From UBA4132 sp037133675 (GTDB lineage Bacteria > Pseudomonadota > Gammaproteobacteria > Methylococcales > Methylomonadaceae): a stretch of DNA of 64,000 bases. The first letter of the stretch is position 1. Each line of letters opens with the position of its first letter. This document shows, piece after piece, positions 61,184-64,000 of the stretch. Location: contig JBAXNR010000001.1 in the NCBI GenBank assembly GCA_037133675.1, forward strand, positions 1 to 64,000. Reading direction: 5' to 3'. The notes beneath the pieces were generated by a model that did no database searches, had not been told where the DNA came from, and was given only the letters and a program-made list of their open reading frames with translations. The translations under genes and the position numbers were made by a program.

Positions 61184-62926
61184 TTACAGTCCGTCAGAAA
61201 TATTGTGAGCTTGCATCCATAATTCTAGGGATAACAAGAGCCATAATCTATCACCATAATAAGGCTTTATACCACTTCCTTTAAAGTTAATAAGGTCTTG
61301 TAGTGCTTTTGGTTCGATTAGCTTACGAATTTTAGCGTTGCTATGTAATAAAACCTCCTTAGCAAACGATCTAAGTTCTTTGTTAAACCAATAATGTACG
61401 GGGACTAACATACCAGATTTAGGTCGGCTAATAATTGATGCAGGCACAATATCACTGACCGCCTGCTTTAAAACATATTTTTCAATCGAGCGTTTTAATT
61501 TCATCGCAGGCGGCAAACTAAACGCTAATTCTGCTAATTGTCTATCAAACAACGGTGAACGCACTGCAATATCTGCCGCCGCTGACGCTTTTAACACTTT
61601 GGGTAAAATTTGCGCCGCGCCTTTTAAACGTAAATTAATGTGCATCAAGCGATGTAAATAAGAGCTAAAACTTGTGTCATTGAGAAACGGCGCGAGTAAT
61701 TCGGCAGAACTTGAATAATTTTTAAGTTGCTGCTGAAAATCTTTGGATAATAAATGCGGCAAATGTTCATGACCTTTGTTATAAGCCCTTAAGTACATAT
61801 CTTCGCGGGAAAATTCTTGCATTCCTACGCCGTAAGCTTCATAAGCCATAATTGGCAGATTTTTGGGACCACCAAACACAGGGTCGCCACCTTCACCATT
61901 AAACACCAACTGCACTTCCTTTGCCGCTTCTTCCACTACAATAATATTCGGTACAGTCAGAGGATCACCTATGGGTTCATCCAAAATAGTCGCGGTTTGT
62001 AAAAACTTGGCTTTAATCATCGCAGAAGTCACAGTAATGACTCGCGCAGGAATATTCAAGTGCTTCGCCATTAAACCAGAAAATTCTAATTCGTTACGGT
62101 ATTCTGAACCAAAGTTTAGCGAATAGGCAGCGGTGAGTGAATGCCCACCGATTAACGCACCCACTAGGCTAGAATCCAAACCACCTGACAGTAATAAACC
62201 CGTTTTGGTATTAGCTTCAAAACGATTAGCAACCGCTAATTCTAATGAGGCTCTGACTTGTTCAATACATTGCAATTCAGCAATCGCTTCATTTTGATCG
62301 CGTAACTCGTGGTAATGAAAGCTTTCAATACTTGACGGGCTAATAGTTGCCGTCACCCCTGCAAACAGTTTGCTAACACCTTGGACGGGAGTACGCGCAA
62401 ATGGGGAAAAGCCAGTGCTTAAAAAATCACTCACACCTGCGGGATTAATGACACGACTACATTCTGAATAAGCCATCAGTGCCGCTAAACGATCAGCGAT
62501 TACAATGCTGGTGGGCGTTTGCAGAATGTACACAGGTCTTTCACCAATCGCATCACGCACCGCCAATAACTGACCATCAATCAGCATGACAATGGCAAAA
62601 AAGCCTTGTAGTTCCAACGGAAAGCTCACACCGTGTTTAGTGTATAACTGTTGCAATAGCACGGCTAGTTTTTGTGCTTTAGTTAAATCGTGATTAAAGC
62701 ACTGGGTTAGCTTGTCAAAATCAAATAATTTGCCCGAAAAGACACCGACACAACGTCCGTCTGGCGAGGCGAACAATGTACTTTGTTCGCCAATATCACA
62801 ACGACTATCAGGCATAAAGGCAAAAACTATTGACTGATGGTTTAATAGTTGCCAGTTTTTTTCTTGGTTAAGTTGTGCAATAAAGCGTTCAGGGGCAGAA
62901 CCAGAATAAACTTGAAATCGACTCAC
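61184..62926 (-). CDS. Asparagine-synthetase-like protein lacking the glutaminase Cys
   Basis: 580-residue class II amidotransferase-like protein. The N-terminal domain keeps the overall fold (GFFAIVMLIDGQLLAVRDAIGERPVYI) but starts MSRFQVYSG, without the Cys2 nucleophile that hydrolyses glutamine, and lacks the FNGEIYN motif. The synthetase domain has an intact PP-loop, TGLLLSGGLDSSLVGALI near 243-260, and a later nucleotide/Mg segment (VFNGEGGDPVFGG). Similar Cys-less proteins include beta-lactam synthetase and lasso-peptide cyclases; those analogies are inference. It uses a GTG start overlapping the upstream stop (TAGTG). Confidence 0.82.
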   Translation of the reverse strand: MSRFQVYSGSAPERFIAQLNQEKNWQLLNHQSIVFAFMPDSRCDIGEQSTLFASPDGRCVGVFSGKLFDFDKLTQCFNHDLTKAQKLAVLLQQLYTKHGVSFPLELQGFFAIVMLIDGQLLAVRDAIGERPVYILQTPTSIVIADRLAALMAYSECSRVINPAGVSDFLSTGFSPFARTPVQGVSKLFAGVTATISPSSIESFHYHELRDQNEAIAELQCIEQVRASLELAVANRFEANTKTGLLLSGGLDSSLVGALIGGHSLTAAYSLNFGSEYRNELEFSGLMAKHLNIPARVITVTSAMIKAKFLQTATILDEPIGDPLTVPNIIVVEEAAKEVQLVFNGEGGDPVFGGPKNLPIMAYEAYGVGMQEFSREDMYLRAYNKGHEHLPHLLSKDFQQQLKNYSSSAELLAPFLNDTSFSSYLHRLMHINLRLKGAAQILPKVLKASAAADIAVRSPLFDRQLAELAFSLPPAMKLKRSIEKYVLKQAVSDIVPASIISRPKSGMLVPVHYWFNKELRSFAKEVLLHSNAKIRKLIEPKALQDLINFKGSGIKPYYGDRLWLLLSLELWMQAHNISDGL

Positions 62927-63909
62927 TAGCCGTAACCGTTACTGCCGCTAGCAGCTGCCGCTACGCTGGTTACTAAATCAAACGGTACGCCTTCGTTAAT
63001 CGCTGCACCACACAAGCCGATTAATGCTGCGGGGGCAAATAAGGCTACTTCAGCGGTTTCTTTGACCTTTTTATTACGGTCAACGAATCTAAAAGTCATA
63101 TCTTTAAACAGCTTTTTTTGCTCGCCATTTAAACCTAAGTCAACAATAGTGTAACGTTGTCCACCAAACCATTTTGGGTCAGTCTTAATACGCCGCGCAA
63201 AGGCAATACCTGCGGGTGAATAATCGTGCAATAAAAATACTTTTACATTAGGATTTTGTTTTAAACGCCGTAGCATATCCTCATAAATATCTTTTGGATA
63301 ACCACTACCACCCAGCACGGGGCAGGAATAATGAAAGTGAAACAAATTGCTGAGAAAAAAATCCACAGTTTCATCACGTTCACAGATAAGCACTCTATCA
63401 AAGGAAATATCATCTAAGTTAGCGGCACTTACACCGTCAGTGTTAGCTTGAGACTTTTCCGCAGTTAGTAGTTTTTCATGGGGATTAACGACCAGCCATT
63501 TATCAACTAGCGTGGGTAGCTTGCTGATATTAGTTTTAAACCGCGCTTTTGCAACTAAAGGCACTAACAGAGTAGCAGCACTGACAAGAGTTAGTACAAC
63601 AAAAGCACCACGCGCAATAAATGCAAAAACCAATAGAACAATAAAAATAACCACTAAAACCACCAAAGCGATACTGCATAGTTTGATTTTTTTATTGAGT
63701 TTACGTTGTAGCTGATACCTAAGATTGTCTTTGGAAAAATAAAGAGTTCCATTGGATGAAACTGTATCCACTGCTGATTTTATTGCTATATCAGTTAAGC
63801 CGTCTTCAAGTGGATCTGTGACAAAGGCGTGGTAACACGAGCTACACCGCCCACCGCTTACACCTCGATCTTTTTTACTTGAGTCTTTTCCGCAATCGAT
63901 ACACTTCAT
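62926..63909 (-). CDS. Zinc-ribbon membrane protein with Toprim-like domain
   Basis: 327-residue protein. It has a four-Cys zinc ribbon at the N-terminus (MKCIDCGKDS...GGRCSSCYH; Cys 3, 6, 22 and 25), two adjacent membrane helices (about 76-120), and a C-terminal soluble domain. That domain reads FDRVLICERDETVDFFLSNL and KVFLLHDYSPAGIAFARRIK, an E...D-x-S pattern reminiscent of Toprim or topoisomerase-VI-like folds, though not diagnostic. I do not recognise a named family. It is coupled by TAGTG to the downstream synthetase gene and lies 21 nt after another synthetase-like gene. Confidence 0.7.
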   Translation of the reverse strand: MKCIDCGKDSSKKDRGVSGGRCSSCYHAFVTDPLEDGLTDIAIKSAVDTVSSNGTLYFSKDNLRYQLQRKLNKKIKLCSIALVVLVVIFIVLLVFAFIARGAFVVLTLVSAATLLVPLVAKARFKTNISKLPTLVDKWLVVNPHEKLLTAEKSQANTDGVSAANLDDISFDRVLICERDETVDFFLSNLFHFHYSCPVLGGSGYPKDIYEDMLRRLKQNPNVKVFLLHDYSPAGIAFARRIKTDPKWFGGQRYTIVDLGLNGEQKKLFKDMTFRFVDRNKKVKETAEVALFAPAALIGLCGAAINEGVPFDLVTSVAAAASGSNGYG

Positions 63910-63930
63910 AATCTACCTCTTAAATTTAAT

Positions 63931-64000
63931 TAAAGACTAGCAAACCAACATTCTAAAACACATAGCATCCAAAGCCTATCACCCCAACGTCTAGCACGAC
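63931..64000 (-). CDS. Second asparagine-synthetase-like protein, C-terminal end only
   Basis: Partial gene leaving the window at the right edge. The last 22 codons read RARRWGDRLWMLCVLECWFA-SL-stop. This matches the ending of the neighbouring synthetase-like protein (YYGDRLWLLLSLELWMQ...). A tandem paralogue is therefore likely. The start, the N-terminal Cys and the PP-loop are outside the window, so nothing more can be said. Confidence 0.6.

Noticed and set aside
61184..64000. Complete lasso-peptide biosynthetic cluster
   Set aside because: No precursor, B1/B2 protein or dedicated exporter is visible; only the synthetase-like fold is shared.
1..64000. tRNA, rRNA or CRISPR loci
   Set aside because: None was noticed on reading both strands, but I could not run a covariance-model search, so a single tRNA could be missed.

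Overview
The window reads as chromosome of an AT-rich gammaproteobacterium. The evidence is the block lepA-lepB-DUF4845-rnc-era-pdxJ, the order gyrA-serC-pheA, lpxB/lpxD, accA, glnK-amtB, rlmH, rlmG and an EfpL-type elongation factor. Two traits are less usual for the class: LpxI rather than LpxH serves lipid A synthesis here, and recO is missing between era and pdxJ. I cannot fix the genus by eye; Thiotrichales- or Methylococcales-like lineages are guesses.

Layout. 0-0.6 kb: non-coding, with two miniature inverted-repeat elements. 0.7-8.3 kb: an L,D-transpeptidase with a Lys-rich repeat tail, then minus-strand lpxB, an unrecognised ATPase plus partner module, and lpxD-lpxI, a lipoprotein and a cupin. 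8.5-14 kb: the lepA-to-pdxJ block. 14.2-16.2 kb: an Eco47II-like restriction-modification (RM) pair and a decayed transposase piece. 16.5-25.8 kb: gyrA carrying a 438-residue intein, a PD-(D/E)XK protein, serC, a YhdJ-like methylase with a restriction partner wedged between serC and pheA, pheA, and a CAP-domain lipoprotein. 25.9-33.7 kb: a cyclic-nucleotide-binding protein, an unusually long gltB and a ubiquinone-type hydroxylase. 33.9-40.7 kb: an MscK-like channel and a single-chain type IIG RM enzyme. 40.8-48 kb: flavin reductase, rhodanese, OmpA, amtB-glnK, and a sensor with a substrate-binding domain and GGDEF. 48-55.8 kb: an RND efflux permease, a broken Sel1-like gene, rlmH, TM2, Usp, accA and rlmG. 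55.8-59.5 kb: efpL, an NgoPII/HaeIII-like GGCC RM pair, and gene debris including a dhaL tail. 59.5-64 kb: a tight minus-strand operon with two asparagine-synthetase-like proteins, a zinc-ribbon membrane protein, a secreted protein and a cupin; it runs off the right edge.

How the genes work together. Core cell-envelope, translation and nitrogen-assimilation genes (glnK-amtB, gltB) form the backbone. At least four RM systems and one candidate ATPase defence module are inserted between them, twice inside gene orders that are normally conserved. GGCC is strikingly rare throughout, which fits long exposure to a GGCC-cutting system such as the one at 57-59 kb. The most promising uncharacterised loci are the asparagine-synthetase-like operon at the right edge and the ATPase/partner pair at 3.4-5.4 kb.
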